Shown: positions 33,360 to 45,659, counted from the first letter of the stretch. The stretch is DNA of 64,000 nucleotides from Catonia carolina (GCA_035578175.1 JAQMRL010000006.1:32729893-32793892); one strand, 5' to 3'. Numbers and translations: made by a program. The notes: generated from the sequence alone by a model not told the origin.

Positions 33360-34266
33360 GAAGGGGTACCCAAAAGAAACAGGAATAATTTTTTAAAAGC
33401 TATTTATTTTTAAATTTTTTACAAAACGACCTTATCACCTTCAAAATATTCTTTATTACAAGTAATACATTCCCACAGGTGCTTCCACTGTTCGAAAAAT
33501 TTTTTTTAGTCATCTTTAGAAACAGCTGACAGCTTCTCCGTAGTTATTTTCTTGACCTCTTCAGTGTTATCAAATCGGTGTACTCTCATGTCCCTTTTCA
33601 TGCATGGAAATAAGAAAAAGTCGCACGGAGCCAGGTCAAGCGAGTAAGGTGCATGGGGCCGCGAAACTATGCCATTTTTAGCCAAAAACTGTAATAGAGA
33701 TGGCTGTGTGTGCAGGTGCATTGTCGAGGTGGAAGGACCAGTCTTCTGTCTGCCACAAATCAAATCTTTTTTGGCAAACACTGTTGCACAATCTTCTTCA
33801 AACGTCCAAATTGTCAGTCGACGGTCTGACAGCACAAGCGCTCAAATTTTTTCAACATGTTCGTCGATTCGAGCAGTTGATGGATGTCCAGAACAAGGTT
33901 TGTCATCAATCGATATGTCACCATTTTTAAACCGAGCAAACCACTGGTATATTTGAGTTTTCCCTGTAGCGTCATCTTTGAAAGCTGTTTTCAACATTTA
34001 AACAGTTTCAGCAGCATTTTTACCGAGTAGAAAACAAAATTTTACAACTCCATTTTGTTCACTTAAACTTGCCATCGTAAAAAACAAAACACGAACAAAA
34101 CAGCACTAGCAAAAACAATCACTGCAGATGAACAGAGCAAACAGGTTGACAACACAGGCGGCACTGGACTCGCCATGAGTTGCGCTATACACGTCTACGC
34201 AGCAGAAATGCTATATAATCACTGCCCACAGCAATGCTATTACAGTTACTTTTGGTTACCCCCTTG
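33360..34266 (-). mobile_element. mariner-family relic
   Basis: The inverted ends are related to GGGGTAACCAAAAGTAAC. Minus-strand fragments read MASLSEQNGVVKFCFLLGKN and YQWFARFKNGDISIDDKP (N-terminal helix-turn-helix region), then LSDRRLTIW, then FLAKNGIVSRPHAPYSLDLA and CDFFLFP (third Asp region). The central catalytic part is deleted and the HDNA motif is degraded to HLHTQPS. It is 907 bp long and inactive. Confidence 0.85.
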
Positions 34267-36560
34267 TATTATATCATTCCAGACTAAATAGTGTAACTGT
34301 TAATGAGGACATAAACATATTGGACCGATGTTTTTTTATTGACTAGTATGCTAGACACTAAACCTCACAAGGCGCGAACCTTCGGTAAAAAAATTACATC
34401 GAGGAATATATTCTCTGAGCCTTTTATTGAGACCTACTTTTTTGTTCGATAAACTTTTTTAAAAAATGTAGAATGTTTGAAAAAACATTTTTCTTAAACA
34501 AGATGGGAATGTCTTCATTTCATCTTCACTACTTAAATGTTAAGTTTTTCGTAAAGAAACCAAATTTCACTATTGCTGTAAATCTTTCTCTGTTAAATGG
34601 TGTAAAAATTGTGGCCATTACTTTTGTGTTCAGCAAAACTAAAGAAATCTACAAATCCACGTTCTTTTACCGTATGTTACAAGGAAGTAAGTTTTGTTAG
34701 ATAAATGATAAAAAATCATTCCTTTTTACATTTCTAACTTGTCTCAGATAAAGTTGAAAAGTTCTTCTTTAAATTGCCAAGTTATAAAAAATGAAAGGAA
34801 CGTGTTATCATAAAAGTTTCAGGCATGAAGGGAGACGAGTCACGTGCAACCGGGATGTTTTATAGAAGGGGGTTATTGAAGGGGGAAATGTAGAAACCAT
34901 AACTCAACCCTTACATCCATACTTTCAACCCCCCTTTCATTTTTGATCTCCTTTCGGGATATATTCCTTCCTCATCCCAGCTTTTCCCCTCAGTTCAACA
35001 CTAATCTCTTTTCACTCCATATTAACACAGGTGCTATCCCTAGGGAGAGATGGTGATTGGAGCGGCATAAGAGCAGGGTGAGGGACACCCCCTCCACCAA
35101 TGAGAAATGAAAACCAACACCTTTTATAACTTCCTAAAACACGTACTGTATAGAAAACTGTTTACGGATGCTGTTTCATACAGATATCTCTAAAATTGAA
35201 ACCACAGATGGACAAAAAGTATATTTCAAGCAAACTTTATACTTTTTTTTAGAGATGTGAATACTGTAGACTTATTTATTTATTTTGCAGTTACTTGTAT
35301 ATGTTTCAAGTAAATATTCTTTTTTGAGTAAAAATGAATTCTTACTCTTCTGTGTCATATGACACATATCAATCCCTGAAAAAAATATGTCACTTCCTCG
35401 TTTTGAATGTGTGAAAATTCAAGAGTTGTGATACATTTAGAAATATATAAGTCTGAAAGAATTATTAGGGATCTCGTAAATTCTTGTGAAAAAGTAACTA
35501 ATTTCTATTAGTTGCTTATTTGACAGTATTTTTTAAAATTTCTCTTATAGTTTTGAAGCATTACTTTTGCTATTTTTAGTACTGAAAATTATTTTTATTT
35601 GTTATAACAGTTCAATGTCATTTTAAAAACAAAAGTTCCTTTGTAAATATTGTTTTTGTTTTAAAAATATATTTCTAAGTAAATGCTATGGTAATTTGTG
35701 TATTAACGGGTAAAAATTCTAGAGTGCATGGGAAAAAGAAAAAAATTATTTTTTTCAAGAAAACAAAAAACTGCTTTCTTTATTGTAGATGATTCTTATA
35801 AAGTCCTGGACAAAATTAACGCATCATGTAAGGTTTTGGGCTAAGTGCAAAATAATAATTTTCTTCAATGTGCCAGGTTCATTTCTGTTACTGGTATTCC
35901 TTGTATCATAATTTTAAGCAATACATAATATGTTTATCAGGCATTTTCTAATGATTTAGAAATTTTTAGCCATCTCTTTTAGTCCATTGGAAACGAAAAT
36001 AACAATTTAAAAAAAAACGCTCTAATTCCTTTATCTTTTGGACTAAACGGCTAAATTTTAGTTGGCATTAAAAAGAGAACATGCAGGAACACTGTTCTTA
36101 AACGTCATATTTTTTCTCTTAAAATTTATTGTGCTACATGTTCTGAAACATGGACTAAGTGAAAAATACTCTAAAAAATGGGTACATATTTTATTTCCAA
36201 ATGGCCAGTAAAATTCCTAATACACTCTCTAGTTTCATAATTTATACAAATAACAATAAACAAATAAACAAGTAAACAATAAAAAATAACAAAAACCACA
36301 CCTTAAAACAAGCCGTAATGAAACTTTTTATGTTGTTTACTTGGTGGGATACGCCGTTCCAAATACAGGCTTCATCTTTCACTTTACACACAATAGTTTA
36401 TAGGTTCTCTTCTTTTCAGTAGAGCACATCTACTTATCCAAGGCTGCTCTGTAGAGCTCCAAATATGGACCTTACTGACCATCTCCAGTCAAATTCCAGT
36501 TTTGGTCAATTCAAACTCTTATCAGAGCAGGAGAACAAGTGCCATCTATGTATTATAATT
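34267..36560. other. Intergenic AT-rich sequence, nothing recognised
   Basis: About 2.3 kb without a recognisable repeat, exon or RNA. A C/T-rich patch lies at 34900-35090. Confidence 0.4.
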
Positions 36561-36569
36561 ATTTAAAAA

Positions 36570-37216
36570 TGAATCCTTATAATGCATCCTGCAGCTTGAA
36601 ATCAATACTGTTCTACATAATAAATTCATTAACCTTTTTTTTAAGCTACCTGTATTTTTTATTAATCACTTATATGTGTTTCGGTGGATCCACCATAATC
36701 AGAGTATATTATACGGGCTGAAACTAAACATTTTTAAAATTTATAGATGTTACATTTTCAGTCATTTGTATAAAACTTTTATACAAAAGATTAAAGTTGA
36801 ACATCTTCTATAAATCTAAAAAATATTTAGTTTCAGCCTGTATACTTCCTGAAATGCTTCTTTTAGATTTTTATGTTTGTTTGTGTGTATTATATTCAAT
36901 CTTATATCATTATATTATTACATAATTATATTATATACTATCATATTAAAATATTATATTCATCATGGTCATATTTTATATTCTTCATATTCATTATATT
37001 ATTCATATTATTATTATATTATTCATATTCATATGTTATAATCATTAGTACATTCATTATTATATTGTAGGTTATGAATATAAGGTTATAATTTTGTAGG
37101 TTATAAGCATCATTATTGTATATATTATAAGCTAATTAAATTACGATTGTATTGTTATGTATGTTTTAAGAGAGCAGTATTGGGTCTTACCTGTTGCTCT
37201 CACATGTAAAACTTTA

Positions 37217-37247
<31 letters not shown>

Positions 37248-37365
37248 CTCTGATGGTGGCGGATCCACCGAAACACGTGTAAGTGATAAATAAAAAATTA
37301 ATGCAGCTTAAAAAATGTTAGTGAAATTTTTTATATAGAATAGTATTATTATTTAGAGGAAAATT
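36570..37365. mobile_element. Penelope-like element ends in inverted pairs
   Basis: Left arm 36600-36740 and a decayed partner at 36790-36860 are inverted to each other (ctgaaactaaa/tttagtttcag). A further arm at 37240-37350 carries ctctgatggtggcggatccaccgaaac in plus orientation, with the opposite copy at about 36680-36710. Between them (36860-37235) is (TATTCA)-like low-complexity DNA and an (AATA)n run at 37217-37245. Confidence 0.6.
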
Positions 37366-37439
37366 GCACTTTCTGACTACTGACATTTCATTTTAACTAC
37401 TAATTTTCCTTTGGCATGTAGAATTATTAGATGACACTT

Positions 37440-37790
37440 ATTAAAGTAATTAAATAAGTAGATCTCTGCAAACTGCTTCCGGGATATGGTATCCATGATA
37501 TTTTCTTGAACGCCAATTCTTCTCCTTATTTCGGAATTTGATCGATGCGCGACACACCACAGCTCCGCCTCCAAAAATTCATCTTCCCCACTTTTAGGCG
37601 GTAGAAGTAGAAGATAGCCAGTAGAAGAAGGAGGGGTAGGTCGGAAGTGACATGGTTTGATGGTGTGCAGGAGGCAATGTCTTTGCGGCGGCTCTTCAAT
37701 GGGGACTGGCGAGACAAAGAGAGGTGGCACTTAGGAAGCGAGATATGGCTGGGGCTGTAAATCCTCCCATGAACATATATATATATATAT
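37440..37790 (+). mobile_element. 5'-inverted LINE insertion (twin-priming type)
   Basis: Bases about 37616-37770 encode, on the plus strand, RSEVTWFDGVQEAMSLRRLF and GDWRDKERWHLGS, and end in (AT)n. Bases about 37480-37615 encode, on the minus strand, SNSEIRRRIGVQENIMDTI. In the uninterrupted relative at 24176-24511 these follow each other in one frame. The residues between them (about 25) are missing here. Confidence 0.75.
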
Positions 37791-37801
37791 ATATATATAT
37801 A
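37775..37801. repeat. (AT)n microsatellite at LINE 3' end
   Basis: An uninterrupted AT run directly follows the 3' end of the LINE fragment. Confidence 0.8.
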
Positions 37802-39110
37802 GTAAGTAGGTAAGCAAGTAGTAGTAACAAAAAGGTAATTAACAAATTGATAAGTAATTAGTTTATTATAATGCAAATATTTAGACGTATCAGTTTTTAT
37901 CTTGACATGCACTCCCTTTGTAGAGTCTCCTGGATGCAATTAACAAACAAAAAAACTGTATGGTAGCTTTATTTTAATTTTTACAATATATTTAAAATTC
38001 ATCTAATATGGAAAAATTAACAAAAAAAATTGTCTGTTTTGATAGGTATTCTGTCAATTACGAGATAATAATAATTTATTTACTTTTTGTGTAATTATTA
38101 TTGTATTTTATGAAAATTAATTAAGAACGAAAGCGAATTTCAGCTGATTTAAAAACATTGAAAATTCATGACAGAATTTTTTTAGTAAAAGATAAAATGT
38201 AAATTTTTTAACATAGATTTAAGTGTAAAAGGCAAAATAAAGAGAGAAAATAATGTAATTTCTTCCTCTTATGTGCTCTTCAAAGTTAACAAGTTATCAT
38301 TTTTTTGTCTTTTATACAGAAATGTAAAGTTTAATAAAAACAACTTAAAGCAAGAAAATAAACATAAGGGAAATTCAGTGGAAATGTAAATTAACTGGTT
38401 TTTTTCTTCTCAGTAAAAGTGTATTTGTACGGTTTGTTTACATATTCAAATATGAAGGAATTATGATTTAAATTACTCTCTCTGATAAATGTTTTTTCTT
38501 ACCTTTTTAATACACTACATTTTCTTGTTCCATTATCTTTACTTGATTTCTATTAAAACACTATATGCCAACATTTAAAATTTGGTGTTTTACTTCCCAA
38601 ACACATTTAACTAGATGCTATACAACATTCAACAGTCACTTGAGACTGTAGGAAAGATAGGCGATTCAAATTTAACATAGGTTGTATACAGCGATACGCT
38701 CTTCGCTACTATCTGTCCTACAAACGTACCTAGTATTTAATTAATAACTTATACTTGTAAATTTGTCTTACTTGTTAAATTTTATTAATAATAACAACAA
38801 CAATAAACACGTGTTATTAAAGAATCATGCACTGGAAGAGCCGAACTTCACCGAGAGCCAAATAAGCTCGAATGAGCAAGTCAAAATTTAAAGCAATGAT
38901 GATTGTTTTTTTTGATACCCATGGGATTGTGTACCTTCACTGGGTTCCTGAAGGTCAAATAAACAAATAAACAAATAAATACTGACAAACAATACTCATT
39001 AAATTATTACATGTGCAACAACACTACTTCACACGACAAATGTTATCGCAACACTAAAAAATTGGAAGCCAATGTGGTTGTGAAAAAGAGTGTACTGGTA
39101 CATAAACACA
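37802..39110. other. Intergenic AT-rich sequence, nothing recognised
   Basis: No gene or element recognised. A short (AAAC/AAAT)n run lies near 38960. Confidence 0.4.
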
Positions 39111-39365
39111 TATATAAGGTGGGGCTATTAAATAACGAGACTGACATTGTAAAAAATTTTATTTATATTTTATACATAATCATTTATTATCACCTTCAAT
39201 ATACACTCCTTCTCTATCCCTACAACGCTACATGCTAAGTTTCCATTGTTGGAAACAGTGCTGGAAGTGATCTTCTGTCAGCTCCTTCAAGACACATGCC
39301 GCTTTCTCTTTTACAGCTTCCACAGACTCAAATCTTGTCCCTTTTAATGCAGATTTCATCAATCC
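39111..39365 (-). pseudogene. mariner C-terminal remnant
   Basis: The minus-strand frame reads MKSALKGTRFESVEAVKEKA and LKELTEDHFQHCFQQWK, the usual C-terminal end of mariner transposases. A terminal repeat follows at about 39118 (ggggctattaaataacgaga). The rest of the element is absent. Confidence 0.75.
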
Positions 39366-39499
39366 TCCATTTCTTCAATTTTGTCAATCAATAAAAAATA
39401 GTTATCCACTTTCTTTGAAATTTCTTCATTCCTAACTTGATCTGGTACAGTCACTGACAACTTAATCTCCAGAAACTCATTTTAATAGGTGATATTTTG

Positions 39500-40275
39500 T
39501 TTTTAAATCTTAGTTAGGGATTCCAAACCTCTTAGCCATATTGGAGGTTTCAACAAAAGAACGGAAGATTATCTTGTTAATGTCAAAATAAAAAAAACAG
39601 GATTCAACATTTTGGTGATGGCCTTCCATCTCTGCCAACTTTTTTCTAAAATATTTCGTGGTGTACCATCTAATGTTATAAGAATGCCAATACATTTATA
39701 CTTGTGTATCAATTCAATAACTTGTTGTTGGTTTATACATTGTGTCTTAACCTTCCAACGACCATAAATTTCTTCTGCTTCTTGTTGTGCCTCTCCGGTT
39801 TGGATGTTAGCGATCATCATAGTTATTTTGACCTTATTAGTCGCCACCTGGAACAATTCCATGAAGCTCTTACTGAATCAGGTCCTCAAACTGGTAAGCC
39901 AGGAAATTCTTCTACCAGGATTCTTCTTTCCTTCTATTTTCCACTGCAGGATGCGCTACAGTAGATCATATCTACTCGTATTTTGATTTCTCATTATATG
40001 ACAGAGGTACTGCAGCTTACGGCACTTAACAATTTTGACAATTCCAGACCCTTGTTCATTCTCAACAAAACTTCAACATTAGTGACTTTCTGTGTCCACA
40101 AAATTCTCAATATTCTCCTATACAACCACAATTCAAAAGCCTCAAGCCAGCGTGAAGTTGCCCTGTTCAAGGTTCAATTCTCCATACCATTTAGAAGAAC
40201 AGAGAACACATAGCATCAGAGGAGTCATAATTTGGTGCCCTATGTCAGGTCATGGCTCCAAAACACTGAACCCAT
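39500..40275 (-). pseudogene. Scrambled LINE reverse transcriptase fragments
   Basis: In minus-strand order, 40260-39780 encodes pieces like MWLYRRIL-type, KCRKLQYL-type and then MELFQVATNKVKITMMIANI (the extreme C-terminus). 39710-39510 encodes CIGILITLDGTPRNILEKSW and KMLNPVF, which belongs upstream in LINE proteins. The order is therefore reversed relative to an intact protein. There are many stops. Confidence 0.6.
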
Positions 40276-40329
40276 TGCATTGAAACCCCTCTGGCCTTTT
40301 CAATAGCATATATTTAGTTATAATACCAT

Positions 40330-40635
40330 ATATTTAGTTTCCTATTAATGTAATGAGTTTTTAAAAATAAAATTAATATTTTCCTTTTTTTTATTGTTTT
40401 TTTTTCTTTTTTCTTTAATTTCTACGAGCACTTTTGTGGTGCGCACTGCTTCATCAGATAATATCATAAAGCTTCTAGAAATTATTGTGAAAATGCATCT
40501 TCCTTTGTCAAAGTTTGAATTAAGACTGAACTCAAAAAAGTTTCTTGTAAGAAGTTAAAGAAAAAAGAAAAAGAAAGCAGTAAGAAAAGGTGAATATGAA
40601 AAAGTTTTTTTAAAAACTCATTATCTTAATATGGA
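40330..40635. mobile_element. Second Penelope-like family, inverted arms with a hammerhead-like motif
   Basis: Arms at about 40338-40430 and 40549-40630 are inverted (taatgagtttttaaaa). On the minus strand at about 40427-40470 lie CTGATGA, GTGCGCACCAC, AAAAGTGCTCG: a hammerhead-like layout with the GAAA box changed to AAAA. Confidence 0.55.
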
Positions 40636-40674
40636 TTCTGGTGCTATGATGCTAACTTCTTCTTCTTTTGGCTT

Positions 40675-41230
40675 TCAAGGATTAGGCATTTCTGCCTGTT
40701 CCGAACCTCTCAAATCTGCCCATTTCTTTCTCAGGCATCCTCGTTCTTTCTTTCCCTTTGGTTTATAGTCTAGTGTTTGGTTAGGTATCCTATCCTCCCG
40801 CATTCTGCTCACATGCTCCAACCACTGCATTCTGTTCTGAGATACCCTGTTGTTTATAGAGAAGATGTTGAGTTCTTTACTTTTCTCATTATTCCTGTAA
40901 CGATCTTCTCCACTACACCCAAATGTATGTTTACCATGTGAAACCATTTTAGATGCTTGCAATCTACTCTCCTCTCGCTTTAATAACACTCAAGTTTCAC
41001 TGCCATAGAGTAGGATTGGCACTGCTATTGTTTAATAAAATCTCAACCACGTGTTTTTGCTGGTGCTATTTTTTAAGGTTCCGTGGACAGTACTGCTTAT
41101 TTGCTGAAATTGGTGCATCTTATTGTAAGCATCTTTATTCTGTTTGTACGTATGTAATGTTGCAACCTAGATACTGAAAGTGGGAGATCTGTTCCAAAAT
41201 ATTATTCTCTATAACAATTTTGCTTTGATT
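40675..41230 (-). pseudogene. LINE ORF2 C-terminal fragment (second family)
   Basis: The minus-strand frame reads LLKREESRLQASKM, then NRVSQNRMQWLEHVSRMRED, then PKGKKERGCLRKKWADL and EQAEMPNP. This is the characteristic end of another arthropod LINE family. It is frame-broken upstream. Confidence 0.75.
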
Positions 41231-41521
41231 GGCTCCTTGATGATGTTAACAAATCATTTAAATAATTATAATTTAAAAATAAATCCTAATAATGAATCCT
41301 GCAGTTTGAAATTAATTCTATCATGTAATAAATTCGACTAACCTTTTTAAGCTGCCTTGATCTCTACTATCTGTCACTTACACGTGTTTTGGTGGATCCA
41401 CCATTATCAGAGTATATAATATTATTTGAAACTAAAAGTTTTTTTAATTTTGAATGGATGACTGAAGATGTAACATCTTCTAAAGATTTTGATAAATTTT
41501 TTAGTTTCTAATGATATTATA

Positions 41522-41561
41522 TACTCTGATGATGGTGGATCCACCGAAACACGTGTAAGTA
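41522..41561 (+). ncRNA. Hammerhead-ribozyme-like motif
   Basis: Stem I is TACT (41522-41525) with AGTA (41558-41561). The core CTGATGA is 41526-41532. Stem II is GGTGG/CCACC with loop AT (41534-41545). GAAA is 41546-41549. Stem III is ACAC/GTGT (41549-41556), then an A before the expected cut. This is the type I layout known from Penelope-like elements. Departures: one extra base (41533) between core and stem II, and no loop in stem III, so it would need to act as a dimer. Self-cleavage is inferred. Confidence 0.5.
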
Positions 41562-41569
41562 ATAAATAG

Positions 41570-42755
41570 AAAAATCTGGTGTGAAACACTCACACAACTT
41601 TCTCTTGCCAATGCAAATAATTAATAATATAAACTAACATTAGTAATAAAACATTAGAAATAAATAAAAAACTAACCTCAATAAACAAAACCTAATTTCA
41701 ATCATGAGTGAAAGACGCAAAATGGAAATCAACATCAGTTTGGCATAAAAATACGGAAAATCACTCTTTCACACTAAACTAGGCTCTGTAAAGAAAAATG
41801 CTCTCAATAAAAGTTGTGGATCTTTGAATTTCCTATAAATTTGATTATACACTTTTGTAGTAAAATGCATACTAAGGCTGAAATCTTAAAAAATCGATTT
41901 TTTTACACGTTTTTGTGAGAAAAAAACAGAAAATCGCTAATTATTATCGTCTAACTAAGCGTTATACAAAAAAATGTTTAAAAAAAATTTGTTGGATTTT
42001 AAATTCTTTACAATTTATATTGTATACATTTTTGCGCTAAATGCATATTAAAGCCGCAATCTTAAAAATACTATTTTCTTACGAGAAAAAAACCTTTCCA
42101 AGAATTTCAGCATACATGGCACCTGTTCTATCTTGTAGAGCATAAAACAATTAGTAAATGACGCGATTTTTAAAAAAATAGCAGGAGCCGTTTTTGAGAA
42201 AATCGCAAAAAGTGAAAAATGAATAGAATAAATTAGTACTTCCGGTTGACAGATTTTGATGAAAATGTTCGTGTCGGGTCCTCTAGTGGTACCTAATTTA
42301 AGCTTCAATCTTAAAAAAACAATTTTTTTACAAGAAAACCTCCCCAAGAATTTTAGCAGATATGGTGCCTACCCTATCTTGTAGAGGGTAAAAAAGTAGT
42401 AAAGGCGATTTTTAAAAAAATGGTAGGAGCCTTTTTTGAGAAAATTGCAAAAAAGTGAAAAATGACACGAATAAACTACTATTTCCAGTTGACCGATTTT
42501 GATTAAAATGTTCGTGTCGGGTCCTCTAGTGATATCTTACTCAAGTTTTAAGTTTCAAGTTTGTACCATGTTCCGATCTTGAGATATTCTGTTCACACAC
42601 AGACAAACACTCAGACCAATCGCTAAAAACATATTTTTTGGGTTCAGGGGGTCTGAAAACGTGTAAATCCGGTGAAAACTCGATTTCGAAAAATCGATAT
42701 TATGAAAACAATACTTCCTTCCTATATATTCATAGAGGCAAGAGAAAATAAAAAA
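41570..42755 (-). mobile_element. HINE-A with an internal partial duplication
   Basis: The 3' hairpin is at the left (GTGTGAAACACTCACAC) and the 5' terminus at the right. The segment from the atcttaaaa block to the cctctagtgg block occurs twice in tandem (about 42055-42300 and 42305-42540), so this copy is longer than the reference. Confidence 0.75.
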
Positions 42756-42835
42756 TCAAGGCAGCTTAAAAAGGTTAGTGAAATTTATTGTATAAATTTA
42801 TTATATGAAAAAGATTAATAATTTAGTTTCCTCTA

Positions 42836-44095
42836 TGTTAATCCAGTCCCTCACTTGAACTCTTCTATCAAATTTTGAGTCGTTTATTCTATATAGCTAT
42901 ATCATGTTGGTCTTCAGCCAACACCACTTGGTTTTAATTAATTTAAAAAAATTACTTCTTGTTTACTGAAACATAATTATTTATGATGTTTTAAAGAACA
43001 ATATATAATACAACTTTACTATTTTAAAAGTAAACAAATATAAAAATGATTGAGTTAAATAAAATCCTTTCTACGACTAATAAATAACAAACCTTGAATA
43101 GGTTTATGTTTTTAAACTCAAATATATAAAATGAACTCACTGTATTTGGGTCATAAATAAGTATAATATGAGTTGGCTGCTCAATAATATGAGTTACTGA
43201 GCTGGAATATCTTTTCATTGTATGTATAAGATGAAGTGAGTAAAATTATATTTCACACAAAAATTTCCAGCGAATAAATTAAAAGTTTTAATCTTTTGAA
43301 TTTTTTAAGCATCCACTCGACCAAATGTTTTGTTTATGAATTTATTTTCTCTAAATAAATTTATTTTCACTAAATAGATAACCAACCATGTTTATAAAGA
43401 GGAAACGGTGAAACTCATTTAGTTTTTACTCGAATCGTTTTTAATAAAATTTACTGAATATTAAAAACTGGTATAAAAAGAACAAAGACATGTAGTTCAC
43501 CATCGTAGGCTCTATATAGAATCGACTACGATTTGAAAAAGAAAGTGATTTGAAATGGCAGGTCTTTTATTTAGTAATATTGATAGATTGAAAGGTTTCA
43601 GGTTAGAATGCTCCCTTATTGAATTTCATTGTAAACATTTCAAATCTATAGAAATGAGAAGAACAATTGTGAGTCTTTTATTTCTAAAGCCTTTTGTACG
43701 TACTTGTAGGTCTATATGATGTAATAGAACTGTTTCAGGTAACATTCTAAATAAATAACTGTGTTCAGTTTATATGACAGTATTTCATTTTATTTTTAAA
43801 ATTAATATAAAATCTTCTGGCTTATAAGTTAGCTGCCTTGATTTTATTCCATTTCATTTTCAGTCATTTTATTTTATTATATATCACCTTTAACAAAACA
43901 TTAACTTGTTTGCCTGTTTGTAAGATTTCAGTTTTTAAACTGAATAAAATTTAAAGAAACCATTGTCTATTCCTTTGTCATTATAGAAACCCATACAGTT
44001 TTTATTTTTTTATTTCAAAAATAGATTACTTAAGAAGAATCGGGGTAAGATCTTTTGGTCGGGAAAATATCTTTTTGTTCGTTATTATTTGTATT
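42836..44095. other. Intergenic sequence with one exon-like start
   Basis: At 43556 an ATG in a good context opens MAGLLFSNIDRLKGFRLECS and about 19 further residues to a gtgagt donor at 43672, with ctatatag 45 bases upstream of the ATG. No family recognised and no partner exon found. Confidence 0.25.
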
Positions 44096-44099
44096 CAAT

Positions 44100-44456
44100 C
44101 CTCTAGTTCCAGGGTTACAAAAAATAGTTGCGTTTCTTATCACATGATCATTCAATACTATGACTGAAGCATTTAAGAACAGAAGAGGTAGAGGTGTAAA
44201 AGACACTAGTCAGAGTTATCTCCTCTGAGAGTAATGTATTTATTTAATTATGTAACCAGACTCTGTGGTGAATGAAATTAAGGTGTCAATTACAGGGTGG
44301 AAAGTAGATGCTTTTCAGAGGGCCTGGCATGCTGATAAGCATACTTTTCCACTAAGTGAGGAAGGCTATTGTAAACCACTTCGCTCCTCTTTTTGGTTAG
44401 TAAAGCCTCTAGAGGTTCAAACCAGCGTTTTGGCTGAGATCTAAACAACAACAACA
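44100..44456 (+). repeat. (AAC)n-tailed dispersed repeat
   Basis: Contains gtcagagttatctcctctga, the cctggcatgctgataagcat block and ggttcaaaccagc, and ends in (AAC)n. It is more diverged than the 24528 copy. Confidence 0.8.
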
Positions 44457-45193
44457 AATAATTTTACAAGTTTGAGGAAATTTAAACTCGTTCCATAATA
44501 TCTTGTCAGTTACTTGGTTGTTTTTTATTTATTATATTTTTTTTGTTACTTGTATTTGGGAGACTCCAAAAAAGGAGTTCATAATTGAGGAGCAAACATT
44601 CAACGTGTTTAGTCACAAAAAATAAAAACCTGACTTGAACATGCAGTCTTATTCATTTTACTTTCTGGTATTGACCTAAACTTATGTTTTCAACCAATAA
44701 AAAATTTCCTCTTGTTAAATGGACAATGAAAATCAACCTTTCATTCAAAAAGTCGTTTGTCCACAGCTCTGTTATGTTTCAAAAATTATTTTTCTATACT
44801 ACCAATCACAGTAGTGACAGACTCTCCCCCCCCCCAAAGTTTCTGATTGATCCTATTTTTACTGGTAGAATATTTTGAGTATTCAAGAAATTTTGGCTAG
44901 GAAAGTGTTTTGAAGGAACTTGCCAATGATGAGGAAAGAATTTGCGAATGTTTAGAAGTTGCTGTAATAAATTTAAATTAATGTTATAATTAAATAGGCT
45001 TAAAATCTATTTACAAGGTTTTTAATGTCATAAAACTATCGCATGAAGTAACAAATTTAAGTAGTTTTCACAAATTTATCTTTGAAGTAATTTTTACGTT
45101 TTGCCAAAATTAGCAAAAGTGTGACAAAGCATGTTTTGAAAATTTGCTTCTCAATTGTAAGACGTTTAATGACAAAAACTGATGTAAGTCTAT
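44457..45193. other. Intergenic sequence, nothing recognised
   Basis: AT-rich, with a run of nine C near 44827. No gene or element recognised. Confidence 0.4.
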
Positions 45194-45531
45194 AGTCCAG
45201 CCTCTCTTAGTTTGCTCCTAATGTAAACAAATAATGTCGTCACTGAGCATGTGCATTATATTAAAATGTGTACACGCTGATTAAAAAGTAATACAAAATA
45301 CTTTCAAAAGTATTTAAATACAAAATACTTTTAAAACTATTTTTCTAAATGAAATTGTTAGGCCTACATCATATCATGACTGATGTTTTTAGTACTTTAA
45401 GTACTTATAATTTAAAAAATAGTTAACTTAATATGAATACCACATCCGTAAAGTCGCAGACTCTAGCGTGCACCCTGTAGTAGGTGGTATTTGCTTGTTG
45501 ACAGTAGGAGCAAACTAAGAACGGCTGAACT
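45194..45531. mobile_element. Short form of the AGTCCAGCC MITE
   Basis: The ends AGTCCAGCCTCTCTTAGTTT and, inverted, AGTTCAGCCGTTCTTAGTTT match over about 35 bp. The interior aligns with both ends of the 1.1-kb copy at 11104-12193. Confidence 0.8.
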
Positions 45532-45659
45532 GTAAGTAAAACTACCTTTGTTAAATTTGTTACTTAGCAATTCATTTATTACTACATTTTTGTTACTATT
45601 AATAATAATTTTTTTTATCTACATACTTTCTTTAATAAGCATGTTATCTAATAACAATG

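Larger units (their letters stand above)
41280..42835. mobile_element. Penelope-like inverted terminal repeats with the best hammerhead-like motif, interrupted by HINE-A
   Basis: The left arm 41290-41430 (motif on the minus strand, with GAAA changed to AAAA) and the right arm 41500-41569 plus 42757-42830 (motif on the plus strand) are inverted copies. HINE-A 41570-42755 splits the right arm: after removing it, the segment caaggcagcttaaaaaggtt rejoins the arm exactly as on the left. Confidence 0.75.

Noticed and set aside
33669..33956. Plus-strand open frames in the 33.5-kb region
   Set aside because: They are antisense to the mariner fragments, which explain the sequence.
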